Origin: BTRG01 sp036986275
Lineage (GTDB): Bacteria > Pseudomonadota > Gammaproteobacteria > Acidiferrobacterales > SZUA-150
Length of the DNA: 64,000 nucleotides
Assembly (NCBI GenBank): GCA_036986275.1
Contig: BTRG01000003.1
Location: 8,550-72,549 of the forward strand
Direction of reading: 5' to 3'
Part shown: positions 63,848 through 64,000 of the stretch, one piece after another
Position numbering within the stretch: position 1 is the first letter of the stretch
Layout of the letters: every line of letters starts with the position of its first letter
The notes under the pieces: model-generated
What the model was told of the DNA's origin: nothing
Seen by the model: only the letters and a program-made list of their open reading frames with translations
The model's database searches: none
Made by a program: the position numbers and the translations under genes

Positions 63848-64000
63848 CTGTTTCCGGACACTTCGTTAAGAGTTTTTTCATATTCCATCGGTGTCTTGTA
63901 ATCCAACGTCGAATGCAGACGCATGGAATTATAATACACCGCCATATATTCACGAACGTCAGCAATCGCTTCCTGCCGGGTTCGGTACAAATGGTCGCCA
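63844..64000 (-). mobile_element. IS3-family insertion sequence, right-hand part of transposase
   Basis: Reading leftward from the edge, about 51 codons end in TGA at 63844-63846. They translate as GDHLYRTRQEAIADVREYMA then VYYNSMRLHSTLDYKTPMEY, the C-terminal DDE domain of IS3-type OrfB. The GTGTCCGGAAACAGTTGACC stretch around the stop looks like the element's terminal inverted repeat, so the junction with hsdR lies within about 20 bp of 63840. The rest of the element is outside the window. Confidence 0.85.

Overview
The window looks like chromosome of a sulfur-oxidising, CO2-fixing gammaproteobacterium. The evidence is a periplasmic thiosulfate-oxidation cluster (soxXYZAB), class I phosphoribulokinase directly downstream of it, TusA and a DsrE-family sulfur-relay protein, and a YeeE/YedE thiosulfate-type transporter. 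The envelope and housekeeping genes are Gram-negative and gammaproteobacterial in layout (dapA-bamC, tolQRAB-pal-cpoB, yebC-ruvCAB, aspS, nadA, bepA). I cannot name the genus from sequence alone.

Layout. 0-11.9 kb: bamC (cut by the left edge), dapA, a GalT-like transferase, an NfeD/SPFH membrane pair, an alpha/beta hydrolase, a complete AmmeMemoRadiSam A/B/radical-SAM set, a Bcp peroxiredoxin, a PIN-PhoH ATPase, a LysR regulator and a PilT/PilU ATPase. 12-23.7 kb is the sulfur and carbon block: an unknown secreted protein and a FadL-type outer-membrane channel, dsrE-like plus tusA, bepA, soxXYZA then soxB with clear terminators, and prk. 23.7-26.5 kb: an HD-GYP phosphodiesterase, ThpR and an outer-membrane barrel.

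26.5-33 kb is an accessory stretch ending at a tRNA-Lys. It holds a Fic protein whose promoter is flanked by 12-bp-periodic repeats, a perfect 26-bp palindrome, RecQ, an RQC-domain protein in line with an unknown 471-residue protein, and a REP-like inverted repeat. 33-48.9 kb returns to the core genome: a YeeE-type transporter, then a long leftward run yebC-ruvCAB-ybgC-tolQRAB-pal-cpoB-queE-queC. Next come an unknown gene, nadA, a broken nudB relic, aspS, a DUF502 protein and an FmdB-type zinc ribbon.

49-59.9 kb: a translationally coupled pair of an acyltransferase/adenylation-domain fusion and an amidohydrolase, an HU-type protein, a fused 5-oxoprolinase with FetA/FetB, and a HIT protein. 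60-64 kb is a decayed defence or mobile region. It has an N-terminal stub of a DNA methyltransferase, hipBA, a second Fic paralogue with a similar repeat architecture, a C-terminal stub of a type I restriction HsdR, and an IS3-family transposase running off the right edge.

The most unusual signals are the matching promoter architecture of the two Fic paralogues, the RQC-protein/471-aa pair beside RecQ, the three-frame nudB relic lacking its Nudix box, and the acyltransferase fusion whose adenylation domain has lost its phosphate loop.
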